Origin: Psychrobacillus sp. BL-248-WT-3
GTDB lineage: Bacteria > Bacillota > Bacilli > Bacillales_A > Planococcaceae
Direction of reading: 5' to 3'
Assembly (NCBI RefSeq): GCF_012843435.1
Contig: NZ_JABAFC010000012.1
Location: 1 to 64,000, forward strand
DNA length: 64,000 nt
Part shown: positions 54,615 to 64,000 of the stretch, in pieces
Numbering within the stretch: the first letter of the stretch is position 1
Layout of the letters: each line of letters begins with the position of its first letter
The notes under the pieces: model-generated
Told to the model about the DNA's origin: nothing
Seen by the model: only the letters and a program-made list of their open reading frames with translations
Database searches by the model: none
Position numbers and translations under genes: made by a program

Positions 54615-55090
54615 GATCTACTCACCTCCAAAATTGCTTTCTCAAAAGTATCGCGTATGGAGTTTACTGCTTCGTCAATATCGCTAAAATCGATAGAATG
54701 GATATATAACGTTTTGTTGTCATCAGAAACATCGATAACTACTGTACCAGGTGTTAATGTTATAAGACTAGACAGCAAGGTTATTTCCCAGTCTTCAGTC
54801 AATACCGTTTCTAGGGCAAAGATTGCCGGACGTATTGGCATTTCTGGCTTCACGATTAATTTTAATACAGAGAAGTTTGATAAAATTAGCTCCTTTAAAA
54901 ATAAGAATGCTAATTTTATCACAGCCAATACCCGATCCATATAGAATCGTGACTTAAAGGATTTTCGAAGCATGAAAAGCATTACCAAACCGAGCAGATA
55001 TCCTACTATAAAAGTAGTAGGTTTAAATGATATGGATAGAAACATCCACGTAAGGGCTATAAATACATTTAACAAAATTTGAAAAGCCAT
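54611..55090 (-). CDS. mrpE: Na+/H+ antiporter subunit MrpE
   Basis: The 159-residue subunit has two N-terminal membrane segments (MAFQILLNVFIALTWMFLSISFKPTTFIVGYLLGLVMLFML) and a cytoplasmic domain with TLTPGTVVIDVSDDNKTLYIHSID, the MrpE core. It is needed for assembly of the full complex. Start and stop overlap mrpD and mrpF. Confidence 0.94.
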   Translation of the reverse strand: MAFQILLNVFIALTWMFLSISFKPTTFIVGYLLGLVMLFMLRKSFKSRFYMDRVLAVIKLAFLFLKELILSNFSVLKLIVKPEMPIRPAIFALETVLTEDWEITLLSSLITLTPGTVVIDVSDDNKTLYIHSIDFSDIDEAVNSIRDTFEKAILEVSRS

Positions 55091-56580
55091 TATTTCACCC
55101 CTTCAAAGACAGCATCAACATATAAGGAAGGATCTAATAACACATTGGATGCATCAGTCATAAGTGGCACTAAGAATTCAGCTCCAACACCATAAAAAAC
55201 AGTAACAGCAACTAGAGCTATTGTTGGAACTAATAAACGCTTATAGGACGTAGCGTCCAGATAAGAGGATTCGCCTTTTGGCTCACCCCAGAATGCATAA
55301 ATGAAAATACGTATCGCGGAAAGTAAAACGATGAGACTAGAAAGTAGGATAAAAATACTTTGCCATAATAATTCCCCTTCGAAACCACCTTGAACGATTA
55401 ACATCTTACCAATAAAGCCGCTTAATGGAGGAATTCCAGCTAAACCAAATGCTGCGATTAAATAACTCCAAGCAAGAAGTGGATATTTCTTCATCAATCC
55501 ACCCATTTTTCGTAAATTGGATGTGCCTGTAATTTTAATAACGATTCCAATCAGTAGGAACAGAGCACCTTTTATCAATATATCATGGATTAAATAAAAT
55601 ACAGAACCAATCATTCCGTTTTCGTTCATAATAGAAGCACCGAATAGGATTACTCCGACAGCAATGACGATATTATAAATAATAATTTGCTTTAAATCAA
55701 AGTAAGCAAGTGCACCAATACATCCGACGATGATCGTAATAATCGAGAGTATCATGAGCAGTTCATGAGTGAACCCAACATCTGTTGTAAAGAACAAAGT
55801 ATAGGTACGCATAATAGCATACACACCGACTTTAGTAAGCAATGCGCCAAACAAAGCTAGTACAGGTACTGGCGGAGCGGCATAAGAGCCTGGTAGCCAG
55901 AAGTAAAGAGGGAAGATACCGCCTTTTATCCCGAACACTATTAAGAATAATACAGCGATTACTGTTACGATTCCTACCCCACCATGCTCGGCCAATTTAA
56001 CGGAAATATCAGCCATGTTTAATGTCCCAACTACGGAATATAAGTATCCTACTGCAATAACGAATAAGGATGAAGAGACAATATTGACTATTATGTATTT
56101 AATAGATTCTTTTAATTGTGTTTTTTCTCCACCCAACACGATTAGTACATATGAAGCCATTAATAATACTTCAAAAAATACAAAAAGGTTAAAAATATCA
56201 CCTGTAGTAAATGCTCCGTTTACACCAGTTAGCATAAATAAGATAGCTGGATAGTAAAATGATTTTTCTCTAGCTTCATCTATGTAAGTAAAGCTATACC
56301 ATACAACAAATAAAGTGATGATAAGAGAAGAGGTGACTAAAAGAGCTGAAAACATGTCTGAAACCATTGTAATCCCAAATGGTGGAGCCCAGCTACCTAG
56401 GGTAAGGGTTTGTACACCATCTGTTTTTACTTTAAAAAGTAAGGTAAAAGCCGATACTAGTGCCGCTAGCAATCCAACAATAGTGACAATTCGCTGCGCT
56501 TTTATTCTTTTAGGGAAAAATAAAAGAATTGCCGCAAACAAGAAAGGGATGAGGACTGGGAATAATAATAGATTAATCAT
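55090..56580 (-). CDS. mrpD: Na+/H+ antiporter subunit MrpD
   Basis: The 496-residue subunit has about fourteen membrane segments and is related to the NuoM/NuoN proton-channel subunits of complex I (proton_antipo_M domain: DIFNLFVFFEVLLMASYVLIVLGG, with the conserved glutamate, and YLIHDILIKGALFLLIGIV with its lysine). It is thought to carry the proton path of the complex. The start overlaps mrpC by 8 bp. Confidence 0.96.
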   Translation of the reverse strand: MINLLLFPVLIPFLFAAILLFFPKRIKAQRIVTIVGLLAALVSAFTLLFKVKTDGVQTLTLGSWAPPFGITMVSDMFSALLVTSSLIITLFVVWYSFTYIDEAREKSFYYPAILFMLTGVNGAFTTGDIFNLFVFFEVLLMASYVLIVLGGEKTQLKESIKYIIVNIVSSSLFVIAVGYLYSVVGTLNMADISVKLAEHGGVGIVTVIAVLFLIVFGIKGGIFPLYFWLPGSYAAPPVPVLALFGALLTKVGVYAIMRTYTLFFTTDVGFTHELLMILSIITIIVGCIGALAYFDLKQIIIYNIVIAVGVILFGASIMNENGMIGSVFYLIHDILIKGALFLLIGIVIKITGTSNLRKMGGLMKKYPLLAWSYLIAAFGLAGIPPLSGFIGKMLIVQGGFEGELLWQSIFILLSSLIVLLSAIRIFIYAFWGEPKGESSYLDATSYKRLLVPTIALVAVTVFYGVGAEFLVPLMTDASNVLLDPSLYVDAVFEGVK

Positions 56581-56914
56581 TGTCTTCAGATCCTTTCATA
56601 AGTTCCATATTGTCTGTTCCCACTTCTTTATACGTTCTATAGGCTAAAACTAGTGAGAATGCTGTAACACCGAAGGCTATTACAATAGCCGTTAATATTA
56701 AGGCTTGCGGAAGTGGATCAGCATAGTCAGTTACTCCATCAGCTAAGACCGGAGCAGATTTTCCTCCAAGGCCTCCCATTGTTAAAAGAAGCAAATGGGT
56801 TCCATGGCTCAGTAAGCCTGTTCCAATAATAATCCGAATTAAGCTCCGGGAGAGGATTAAATAGACTGCAGCCATAAATAGAAAGCCGATTAAAATGGAC
56901 ATCATAATTTCCAT
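56573..56914 (-). CDS. mrpC: Na+/H+ antiporter subunit MrpC
   Basis: The 113-residue subunit is a NuoK-like protein with three membrane segments (MMSILIGFLFMAAVYLILSRSLIRIIIGTGLLSHGTHLLLLTMG) and the motif DPLPQALILTAIVIAFGVTAFSLVLAYR. It probably forms part of the transmembrane ion path. It starts right at the end of mrpB. Confidence 0.95.
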   Translation of the reverse strand: MEIMMSILIGFLFMAAVYLILSRSLIRIIIGTGLLSHGTHLLLLTMGGLGGKSAPVLADGVTDYADPLPQALILTAIVIAFGVTAFSLVLAYRTYKEVGTDNMELMKGSEDND

Positions 56915-57336
56915 TATTCATCTCCTCCTATCATTTGAATAATTGTCATTGTAACACCCACAACTACTAAATATACTCCGGTGTCAAAAAACATCGCAGT
57001 ATGGATGGATGTTTTCCCTAGTAAGGGAAGATTAAAATAGTCATACACGTGGGTGAAGAAAGGTACGTTAAAAAAGATAGATCCTGCAGCAGTTGCTAAG
57101 GCAATAATAAGTCCTATTGCAGTTACCATCACATAGTTTAAAGGCAGCATATCCTGTACTGTTTTTAAGTCGAATGCCAGTAAAAGAAGCACAATTGCAC
57201 TGGACATTAGCAAGCCCCCGACAAATCCTCCTCCAGGTGTATAGTGACCAGCAAAGAAGATATGGATGGAGAAAAGAAAGATGATAAAAAAGACTACTTT
57301 CGTCGTTGTCTGGATGATTAAATCATTTGTTTTCAA
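56914..57336 (-). CDS. mrpB: Na+/H+ antiporter subunit MrpB
   Basis: The 140-residue subunit has four membrane segments and the family core HIFFAGHYTPGGGFVGGLLMSSAIVLLLLAFD. The homologous MnhB domain is also fused to MrpA in some organisms, but here it is separate. The TTG start uses AAAGGAG and overlaps the end of mrpA. Confidence 0.95.
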   Translation of the reverse strand: MKTNDLIIQTTTKVVFFIIFLFSIHIFFAGHYTPGGGFVGGLLMSSAIVLLLLAFDLKTVQDMLPLNYVMVTAIGLIIALATAAGSIFFNVPFFTHVYDYFNLPLLGKTSIHTAMFFDTGVYLVVVGVTMTIIQMIGGDE

Positions 57337-59755
57337 CTTTATTTTCTCCTTTCTTTTTTGCCAATCTTAGTGTGATCATGCCTATTATTCCTAGAGAAGC
57401 TATAGTAAGAACACCAATTTCAAACAATGTATCAAAACCACGATAGTCTACTAAAATTACGTTTACTATATTCCCGCCCCCTGCTTCGCTATAGACGGTT
57501 TTTTTATAGTACTCCGATATAGAAGGAACGAGTTTTTGAGAGTGTGCAGAAATAGCTATTAAGGAAACCATTACTCCAACACCTAGGGCTATGAGAAAGT
57601 TAGTTAAACGGAATTTACGATCTTCCTTCCCTTTTTCGTGCTTGTTTAATTTAGGTAGGTGGTAGAACGCTCCAAGGAATAATGCCACTGAAACTGTTTC
57701 AATTACTAGCTGAGTAAGCGCCAGGTCAGGTGCCTTGAAAATGATGAAAAACAATGCAACTGTATATCCTACAGCCCCCAAAGCAATGATTGCAGTGAGT
57801 CTAGATTTAGTAATTAATATTGTAAGTGTTCCAATAATAATTAATAAAGATAACAGTACTTCAAAAAACTTAATAGGCGCTAAGTTATCAAAGCTAATGA
57901 CAAAGGCTTCCTTTATCCACAAAGTGCTTGCAAGTAAAATAATAATTGCTCCAAAAATGTAAATTAAGTAGGAGCGGATGGAACCTTTCATGTATAAAGA
58001 GGACACCTGTTTGGCGCCACTCTCTGAAAGCATCATTAACCAATCATAAATGCCGTTCAATGTAACCTTGGCTGGCATCTTCGAGTAGGCAACACTCCAT
58101 TTAGGTAGTGTTTTGTATAAAAGATAGCCGACAAGGAATATTCCTAGTGTCATATATAGCGCGGGCGAATCAAATCCATGCCAAGCCTTTATTTTGAATC
58201 CTACGTCAGAAGGTAGAGCATATACGCTCGGTTGAATGGCTGCTACTGCAGGCTTAATAAATGTATTTCCAACGAAATTTGGAATAAAAAATATCACGAT
58301 TACAAGTGTTGCTAATATTCCAGGGGAAATAAGCATTCCGATAGGAGCCTCATGCGCTTTTTTCGGCAGTAACTCAGGTGTATGCTTTCCGCGGAACGTG
58401 TGTAGTACAAAGTACAAGCTGTAAACGAATGTAAAGACACTCGCAACCCAGGCAACGATTGGAATCAATATCCACCAAGTATCCATTGAATATAGACCAA
58501 CATGCTGGAGTGACAGGGTAGCATCTAAAAACATTTCCTTACTCAAAAATCCATTGAATAGGGGAATTCCTGCCATAGAAAGACTACCAATCATTGCAAT
58601 CGTAAAGCTAATTGGCATCAGGCTCATTAGCCCTCCAAGCTTACGAATATCACGTGTGCCGGTTTCATGATCTACAATTCCAGCAATCATAAAGAGACTT
58701 CCTTTAAAGGTTGCATGATTTAGAAGGTGGAAAATAGCAGCAAATGTAGCAAATGTGTATGTCGTTACTAAATCACCTGTAACGTGATACGCAATAGAGC
58801 CAATTCCTAGTAACGACATGATTAAACCAAGCTGACTTACTGTAGAAAAAGCCAAAATTGCTTTTAAATCAGTCTGTTTAACTGCAAAGAATGATCCCCA
58901 GAATAGTGTGAGGATACCGACACCAGTGACTAACCAAACCCAAACCTCAGAAAGTGCGAAAATAGGAGTAAGTCGTGCAACTAAATATAATCCTGCTTTA
59001 ACCATAGTTGCTGAATGTAGATAGGCACTGACGGGTGTTGGTGCTTCCATAGCATCTGGAAGCCAAACATAAAAAGGGAATTGAGCAGATTTTGTAAATG
59101 CGCCAAGTAATATTAGGACTAACGCCCAGACGAATAGATCATGCTCGGCAATAGTAGCTGCTTGTGAGATGAGTTCCCTAATAGAGAAAGTTTCTCCCAT
59201 AATGCCTAGCAGTAAGAAGCCACCTAGCATCATCAATCCACCAAATACAGTAATCATCATAGATTTCAATGCACCAAAGCGAGAACGATCGCGAGTATAC
59301 CAGTAGCCAATGAGTAAGAATGATGAAATTGAAGTTAGCTCCCAGAAAAAATAGAGCCCAATTAAGTGGTCAGATTGGACAACGCCAAGCATCGCCGTCA
59401 TAAACATTAATAAGTATACGTAAAAATTTCCTAGATTCTCTTTATCCTTATCTAAATAAAAGATAGAGTAGAGAACTACGAGGGATCCTATCCCAGTTAT
59501 TAATAAAGAAAATAGTAAGCTAAGGCCATCTATGTACGAGACTAATGAAATATCGAGTGATGGAATCCAAGGCATTTCTTCTGAAAAAGTTTTTCCATCC
59601 ATTACTGAAGGGATATACAATGCATATAAAACTACTAAAATTAAAGGTGCGATTAGTACAAACCATCCAGTATGGATTCTTTTTGCTTTTTTATACAATA
59701 AAGGGATAAAAATAGCCAAAATAATAGGCAAGAATATTGCAAAAATCATGGACAT
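57323..59755 (-). CDS. mrpA: Na+/H+ antiporter subunit MrpA
   Basis: The 810-residue subunit has about twenty membrane segments. Its N-terminal two thirds resemble NuoL (SIFYLDKDKENLGNFYVYLLMFMTAMLGVVQSDHLIGLYFFWELTSISSFLLIGYWY and KAILAFSTVSQLGLIMSLLGIG); the C-terminal third holds the extra MrpA/MbhD-E-like part (LALTQLVIETVSVALFLGAFYHLP). It probably contains the Na+ route of the complex. I chose the ATG at 59755 behind GGAAGGAGG; the frame is open further up but without a site. It heads mrpABCDEFG. Confidence 0.96.
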   Translation of the reverse strand: MSMIFAIFLPIILAIFIPLLYKKAKRIHTGWFVLIAPLILVVLYALYIPSVMDGKTFSEEMPWIPSLDISLVSYIDGLSLLFSLLITGIGSLVVLYSIFYLDKDKENLGNFYVYLLMFMTAMLGVVQSDHLIGLYFFWELTSISSFLLIGYWYTRDRSRFGALKSMMITVFGGLMMLGGFLLLGIMGETFSIRELISQAATIAEHDLFVWALVLILLGAFTKSAQFPFYVWLPDAMEAPTPVSAYLHSATMVKAGLYLVARLTPIFALSEVWVWLVTGVGILTLFWGSFFAVKQTDLKAILAFSTVSQLGLIMSLLGIGSIAYHVTGDLVTTYTFATFAAIFHLLNHATFKGSLFMIAGIVDHETGTRDIRKLGGLMSLMPISFTIAMIGSLSMAGIPLFNGFLSKEMFLDATLSLQHVGLYSMDTWWILIPIVAWVASVFTFVYSLYFVLHTFRGKHTPELLPKKAHEAPIGMLISPGILATLVIVIFFIPNFVGNTFIKPAVAAIQPSVYALPSDVGFKIKAWHGFDSPALYMTLGIFLVGYLLYKTLPKWSVAYSKMPAKVTLNGIYDWLMMLSESGAKQVSSLYMKGSIRSYLIYIFGAIIILLASTLWIKEAFVISFDNLAPIKFFEVLLSLLIIIGTLTILITKSRLTAIIALGAVGYTVALFFIIFKAPDLALTQLVIETVSVALFLGAFYHLPKLNKHEKGKEDRKFRLTNFLIALGVGVMVSLIAISAHSQKLVPSISEYYKKTVYSEAGGGNIVNVILVDYRGFDTLFEIGVLTIASLGIIGMITLRLAKKKGENKVENK

Positions 59756-60059
59756 GAGAATCCTCCTTCCAACAATATATTTATGTATATGAATAAAATT
59801 ATACTCCAAATATGATGTGTTTGCATGGCTTATTACTTCCTTCCTATATATAAGCAACCATATTTTATAAGCGTAAATAATGTGAGATAACTAAAATGGA
59901 AGAGGGGAGAAAAAATGAGATTCTTTTAGTAAATATTTGTTGTTTCTCGTCTCGATTGCTCGTGTTTTTTATGGAAATTTAGATAGGCTCTTGCGAAAGG
60001 GGAATCCCATCCGATATCATACTAAGTATCAGAATTTCCTATAGATTAGAGGAGCAACA
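59756..60059. other. 304 bp divergent promoter region, no gene seen
   Basis: The AT-rich region between mrpA and the YufK-like gene should hold both promoters. A strong-looking GAGGGGAGAAAAA site near 59908 precedes an ATG whose frame stops after three codons, so nothing is called there. Confidence 0.4.
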
Positions 60060-60620
60060 ATGAAAAACCCTTATGTGTTTGGCTTTCTTCCGTTAATTAC
60101 AATCATTTTGTTTAGTTTAACCTTTTCTACCTACACTATGTTTAAAGCAATTGAATTGTTTAAGGTTATTGGTGTGTACAGTGGAATGAAAGAGTTTCTT
60201 ACTGATTTTGAGATAAAACTGTTCGTTCTAATTGTATTTGCTCTTATTTATTTCATGCTTTTTTCTGCCTTAAAATTAATTGCAGAGACTATTCATGAGA
60301 TCGGAATGTTATTCTTTTCAAAGGATTATGAGGGGAAAACGATGGCACAGGCCCGAGGTGGCTATGTCATTTTTCTAGGTGGAGCAATTATTTCAGCTGT
60401 CGGATTTCAATCCATACAAATTCTTATGCTTGTCTTTTTAGTTACAGCTTTCATCTATTTTATTTATGTTGTATTTAAGCTAAGCAACTCGATGACACTC
60501 ATTGGAACGTTGGGACTAGTTATGTTTGAAATAATTGTGTGGAGTTTGTTCCTTGCGTTAGTTATTTATGTAATTATTAAACTTTATAATGGAATTATTG
60601 CAAGTCTGCCATTTTTATAA
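60060..60620 (+). CDS. yufK: YufK-like membrane protein (DUF5366)
   Basis: The 186-residue protein has about five membrane segments (for example residues 7-28, 50-75, 103-120, 121-140 and 152-175) and a short loop EIGMLFFSKDYEGKTMAQARGG. It resembles the DUF5366/YufK group, whose gene lies near mrp in B. subtilis too. Function unknown. GAGGAG precedes the ATG. The family assignment is moderately certain and rests on topology, size and position. Confidence 0.68.
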   Translation: MKNPYVFGFLPLITIILFSLTFSTYTMFKAIELFKVIGVYSGMKEFLTDFEIKLFVLIVFALIYFMLFSALKLIAETIHEIGMLFFSKDYEGKTMAQARGGYVIFLGGAIISAVGFQSIQILMLVFLVTAFIYFIYVVFKLSNSMTLIGTLGLVMFEIIVWSLFLALVIYVIIKLYNGIIASLPFL

Positions 60621-60699
60621 TCGACAAATATTGCCTAGGAAATATTGAATGATGTGTCCATGTAATCTTTAAATAGATGTATCGCGAGGAGGCAAGGGG

Positions 60700-61287
60700 T
60701 TGGATACTGTATTTGATAAGATGAATATGCAAACAAAGAAAAAAATACAACAATCGTTCCTTTCCCTATTAAAGGGAAAAGAATTTACAAAGATATCGAT
60801 AAAAGATATAACAGATAGTGCTTGTATAAACAGAGGAACTTTTTATTTACATTATCTTGATAAATACGACTTGCTCGAAAAAGTAGAAGAAGAGCTTTTG
60901 GAAGGGCTCCGATTACATATAGCATCTATAGATTCCAAGTATAAAGTGGAAATGGTGAAACAATTACAAGTTGCAGGCTTTTCCATGGAAGTATTCCGAT
61001 ATATCGAAATGCATGTGGACCAATTTATCGTTTTATTGTCCAAAAACAATACGTCTGGCTTTCATTTAAGACTAAAAAAATTCTTTGTAGAGCAATTCGA
61101 GGAAAATTATCAAACAACGGAAATGTCATCTATCGATCCAACCATTCCAACAGATTATTTGTCTGCATTTGCAGCTTCGGCCATATTAGGTCTCATAGAG
61201 CAATGGTTATCTCATACACATCGGGAAACACCAGAAGAGGTAGCTGTTTTATACTTGAAAATATTGAACTTCATAAAAAGTGTATAA
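60700..61287 (+). CDS. TetR family transcriptional regulator
   Basis: The 195-residue regulator has an N-terminal TetR helix-turn-helix (FTKISIKDITDSACINRGTFYLHYLDKYDLLEKVEEEL, about residues 29-66) and a C-terminal ligand domain of the TetR_C type seen in DhaS-like regulators (SAILGLIEQWLSHTHRETPEEVAVLYLKIL). Its targets are unknown. The TTG start follows GCGAGGAGG. The neighbouring membrane protein gene could be a target but no palindrome proves it. Confidence 0.88.
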   Translation: MDTVFDKMNMQTKKKIQQSFLSLLKGKEFTKISIKDITDSACINRGTFYLHYLDKYDLLEKVEEELLEGLRLHIASIDSKYKVEMVKQLQVAGFSMEVFRYIEMHVDQFIVLLSKNNTSGFHLRLKKFFVEQFEENYQTTEMSSIDPTIPTDYLSAFAASAILGLIEQWLSHTHRETPEEVAVLYLKILNFIKSV

Positions 61288-61289
61288 AA

Positions 61290-61327
61290 AAAAGAGAAGC
61301 TCAACATTGGCTTCTCAATTTTTTTTA
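61290..61327. terminator. Bidirectional terminator between tetR and the PBP gene
   Basis: GAGAAGC and GCTTCTC pair around a nine-base loop, with a T run to the right and an A run to the left, so it can work for both convergent genes. It overlaps the PBP stop codon. Confidence 0.88.
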
Positions 61328-63180
61328 TCCATAATTCGATTAAAAATTCGATGGTGTATTTTGTTGGACTCTATGCTTTTCATATTTTTAGGTAAATCAT
61401 AACCAATCCATACTGCTGAAGTATATGTATCGGTTAGGCCAGCTAGCCAGTAATCATAATACTCATTTGTGGTCCCTGTTTTAGCACCGACATAGGAAGA
61501 ATTGACAGAAATTCCTTTTCCAGTTCCGTTTGTTACTACCTGCGCAAGCAGGCCCCTCATTGTTTGAGCTGTTTTATAAGACCATACTTCTTGGAAATCA
61601 TCCTCCCAAGCATATAAAACAGTTCCTTCTTTATCTACGACCTTCTGAATTGCACGTGCAGGCTTATAGGTCCCATTGATAAAGCTAGTATAGGCATCTG
61701 CCATTTCTAACACAGTGACCCCTTTTGTTAATCCACCTAGCGCAGCAGAATACGTGTGATCTTTTTCCTCTATATTTTCAAACTGAAAAGGAGAGATTCT
61801 CGCAAAAGCATTTTCAATGCCGACTGTATCTAATAATCTAACAGCTGGTGTATTGTGACTTAAACGAAATGCCTCTTGAATGGTTACATAATCATATACT
61901 GCACCACCATAATTTTGCGGGCAATAAGAGCCTATGCACAGTTTTCCGGCGTTTATAGAGCTATTGGGAGTATACGTAGTTGTTTCAAACAATGGTGCGT
62001 ATACTAGTAGCGGCTTAAAGGCAGAGCCGGGCTGACGAATTGCCTGATAGGCTCTATGGAAGTCTAGTTTCTTGTAATCCTTCCCACCATAAATACTTAC
62101 TATCTCCCTTGTATCATTGTTAATAACTACAGAAGCAGCTTGTAGATTCGACTTTTTACTTAATAGACTATTAATATACCGCTCATCATCTTCTTGCTTC
62201 AGAGGATCCAGTGCAGTATGCACGGTTATTCCATTGGAAATAACCTCATCAACACGAGTCTTTAGCTCATGTTCAATAAATTGCCTTTGCTGTTCATTTT
62301 GAGCATTTGCTATTTTGTCCTTAAAGCCTTCTTTATGAGCAATAAGGCTTTCTAATTCATGTAACACAAACGTGCTATATGCAGGATATAATTGCTTTTT
62401 CGTTTTCGTCACTAATTTAATTGGTGCTTGTTTTATTTCATTTGCTCGTTCGACAGTAAGTCTACCGTTTTTAACGAGGACATCAATTAGAAGCTCCTGG
62501 CGATTTTTTGTTGCTTCAAAATTGGTGAGCGGATTATAAATGGTTGGATTATTTGGTATTGCACTTATAAAAGCTAGTTCTGCCTCACTCAATTGATCGA
62601 TTGAGCGTCCAAAATAGAATGTGGAGGCTGCTCCTATTCCATATACTTGATTGCTGAAATAAATTTCGTTTAAATAATTTGTAAAAATATCCTCTTTGCT
62701 CGTTTGTTTTTCCATTTCATGCGCATATAGTAACTCCGTTAGCTTTCTTTCATACGTTTTCTCAGTAGACAAATAGCGGAGGCGGACAAGCTGTTGAGTA
62801 ATAGTACTTCCTCCTTGTTCCATTTGCTGGGCAGATGCATTTGCAAAGACAGCCCTAAAAATAGCGGTGAAATTGAAGCCGATATGCTGATAAAATTCTT
62901 CATCTTCACTTTGAAGAAAGAGTTCCTGAGCAAATAAGGGAATCTCTTCTAAAGAAAGAGGCTCTCTCCATTCGATATAATCCTCTGAGAATAGTTTTCC
63001 TTTGTTATCTAAGAGCACTACAGGGGAGGTTATGGTAGGATTTGATAGTTGAATGGAACGTTCTAAATCCGAATTAAAGGAGGCTGCAGATAGCACCTCT
63101 GTATGGATAAAGGAATATAAAATCCACAGTATGGGAAAACATAACAAGATGACTAAAAATCCTATACCTTGTCGCATCAT
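61315..63180 (-). CDS. Class A penicillin-binding protein (bifunctional)
   Basis: The 621-residue protein has an N-terminal membrane anchor (about residues 5-25), a GT51 transglycosylase domain with LQSEDEEFYQHIGFNF and GGSTITQQLVRLRYLS, and a transpeptidase domain with the SxxK motif in QPGSAFKPLLVY, SHNTPAV and KTGTTNEYYDYW (KTGT about residues 567-570). It polymerises and cross-links peptidoglycan outside the membrane. The moderate length, with no long C-terminal extension, resembles B. subtilis PbpG, a sporulation-linked PBP, but vegetative use is equally possible. Confidence 0.93.
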   Translation of the reverse strand: MMRQGIGFLVILLCFPILWILYSFIHTEVLSAASFNSDLERSIQLSNPTITSPVVLLDNKGKLFSEDYIEWREPLSLEEIPLFAQELFLQSEDEEFYQHIGFNFTAIFRAVFANASAQQMEQGGSTITQQLVRLRYLSTEKTYERKLTELLYAHEMEKQTSKEDIFTNYLNEIYFSNQVYGIGAASTFYFGRSIDQLSEAELAFISAIPNNPTIYNPLTNFEATKNRQELLIDVLVKNGRLTVERANEIKQAPIKLVTKTKKQLYPAYSTFVLHELESLIAHKEGFKDKIANAQNEQQRQFIEHELKTRVDEVISNGITVHTALDPLKQEDDERYINSLLSKKSNLQAASVVINNDTREIVSIYGGKDYKKLDFHRAYQAIRQPGSAFKPLLVYAPLFETTTYTPNSSINAGKLCIGSYCPQNYGGAVYDYVTIQEAFRLSHNTPAVRLLDTVGIENAFARISPFQFENIEEKDHTYSAALGGLTKGVTVLEMADAYTSFINGTYKPARAIQKVVDKEGTVLYAWEDDFQEVWSYKTAQTMRGLLAQVVTNGTGKGISVNSSYVGAKTGTTNEYYDYWLAGLTDTYTSAVWIGYDLPKNMKSIESNKIHHRIFNRIMDKKN

Positions 63181-63433
63181 TTTACACTCCAGTTCTTGTA
63201 ATCTATTTAAAGAATAGCATATTCCATGCTTATTCTATCGACCAAATAATATGAGGTGTGAAGTGTAAAATTGGGTCTATGTAAAAGAAAAGGTTGATTA
63301 TTCGTAAATGCACTGCGCAGACAACACTATTACGGATTATACTACTGCTTCTTGAAATGGATATTTATGTTAAAATTTATGAGGAAGAATCGTAAAAAAA
63401 TTTAAAAGGTACAGTTAGAGGAGCCAGTAAAAT

Positions 63434-64000
63434 ATGAAGCCATTACAAGGAAAAATTGCTGTTGTTACAGGAGCATCCCGTGGTGCGGGTCGGGGAATTG
63501 CTTATCAACTAGGCAGTGCAGGTGCAACAGTATACGTAACAGGGCGTAGTGTAAAGGGGAGTACAACCGATAACCGTCCGGAAACCATTGAGGAAACTGC
63601 CGATGGTGTCACTTTAAGAGGGGGTAAAGGTATTGCGATACAATGTGACCATACACGTAGTAGTGACGTAAGAAAGCTGTTTGAGAGAATTGGAAGGGAA
63701 CAGGGTCGGATTGATATTTTAGTTAATAGTGTATTTGGCGGATCCGAAAGATCGCTACCATCAGGGGATGGACGGCATTTTTGGGAACGCCCATTGGAAC
63801 ATTGGGAGGCTATGATGGTTGCTGGGCCACAAGCCTATTTACTAACTACTCGATACGCTGTGCCTTTAATGACAAAGCACCAAAAAGGATTAATTGTAAA
63901 TCTCACATTTTTTATAAAAGACCAAATCTCTAGTAATTTATATTACGACTTAGCTATGAATGCTATTAATCGAATGACACGAGGAATGGCAAAGGAATTA
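63434..64000 (+). CDS. SDR family oxidoreductase, cut by the window end
   Basis: The first 189 codons encode a short-chain dehydrogenase: KIAVVTGASRGAGRGIAYQL (TGxxxGxG cofactor motif, residues 12-18), IDILVNSVFGG in place of the usual NNAG, and YYDLAMNAINRMTR in the region of the catalytic YxxxK, where the lysine position is not conserved (YYDLAMN). Serine and lysine of the normal triad are thus doubtful, so activity is uncertain. GAGGAG lies before the ATG. The 3' end is outside the window. Confidence 0.85.
   Translation, partial: MKPLQGKIAVVTGASRGAGRGIAYQLGSAGATVYVTGRSVKGSTTDNRPETIEETADGVTLRGGKGIAIQCDHTRSSDVRKLFERIGREQGRIDILVNSVFGGSERSLPSGDGRHFWERPLEHWEAMMVAGPQAYLLTTRYAVPLMTKHQKGLIVNLTFFIKDQISSNLYYDLAMNAINRMTRGMAKEL

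Overview
The window is a low-GC Firmicutes chromosome segment, almost certainly from an endospore-forming member of the Bacillales. Many start codons are TTG or GTG behind strong AGGAGG-type ribosome binding sites. Most genes are recognisable counterparts of Bacillus subtilis genes and keep its order: the yus block (fadNAE, yusI, gcvH, yusF, yusE, metNPQ), the suf block, the yun/yut block (yunF, yunE, yunD, yunB, lipA, yutD, then yutE, yutF, yuzB, yutJ, yuzD, yutI, yutM), and the yum/yui block (yumB, yuiA, yuiB, yuiD, pepA), ending with the mrp antiporter operon. The sporulation gene yunB supports a spore former. The TTG usage and repeat content fit the Psychrobacillus/Lysinibacillus/Sporosarcina side of the order, but I cannot fix the genus.

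Layout. 0-8.7 kb: mixed genes (TrmO-like, VOC protein, MgtC-like, GNAT-like, FAD oxidoreductase, YpcP exonuclease, C39-like protein, Eis-like acetyltransferase, STAS protein, thioredoxin). 8.9-14.4 kb: the fatty-acid beta-oxidation operon fadNAE behind a FadR-type operator. 14.7-19.0 kb: yusI, gcvH, yusF, yusE, then a SAM riboswitch and the methionine ABC transporter. 19.6-21.1 kb: a NERD-domain protein and a small gene that seems to use an ATT start. 21.4-26.5 kb: sufCDSUB for Fe-S cluster assembly. 27-28.3 kb: manganese catalase and a frameshifted small gene. 28.7-35.8 kb: yunF-E-D-B, a lysine riboswitch with an NhaC-family transporter, lipA and yutD. 35.9-40.7 kb: an accessory insertion that splits yutD from yutE and holds unknown proteins, lipoproteins and two broken genes. 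40.7-53.7 kb: housekeeping yut/yum/yui genes. 53.9-59.8 kb: mrpABCDEFG on the minus strand. 60-64 kb: a YufK-like membrane protein, a TetR regulator, a class A penicillin-binding protein and a truncated SDR gene.

The least ordinary content is non-coding. Four intergenic arrays (14.45, 19.1, 28.3 and 53.8 kb) have unrelated sequences but the same unit spacing of about 20-21 bp, close to two turns of the DNA helix. Two of them are built from exact higher-order blocks of five units (105 bp and 101 bp). A second pattern is a family of terminal-inverted-repeat elements. One intact 384 bp copy has an apparent 8 bp target duplication, one copy is truncated, and a pair of related ends brackets a 1.9 kb gene cassette. 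Each left end lies within about 10 bp downstream of an intrinsic terminator. I found no CRISPR array, tRNA, rRNA, prophage or intact transposase gene.
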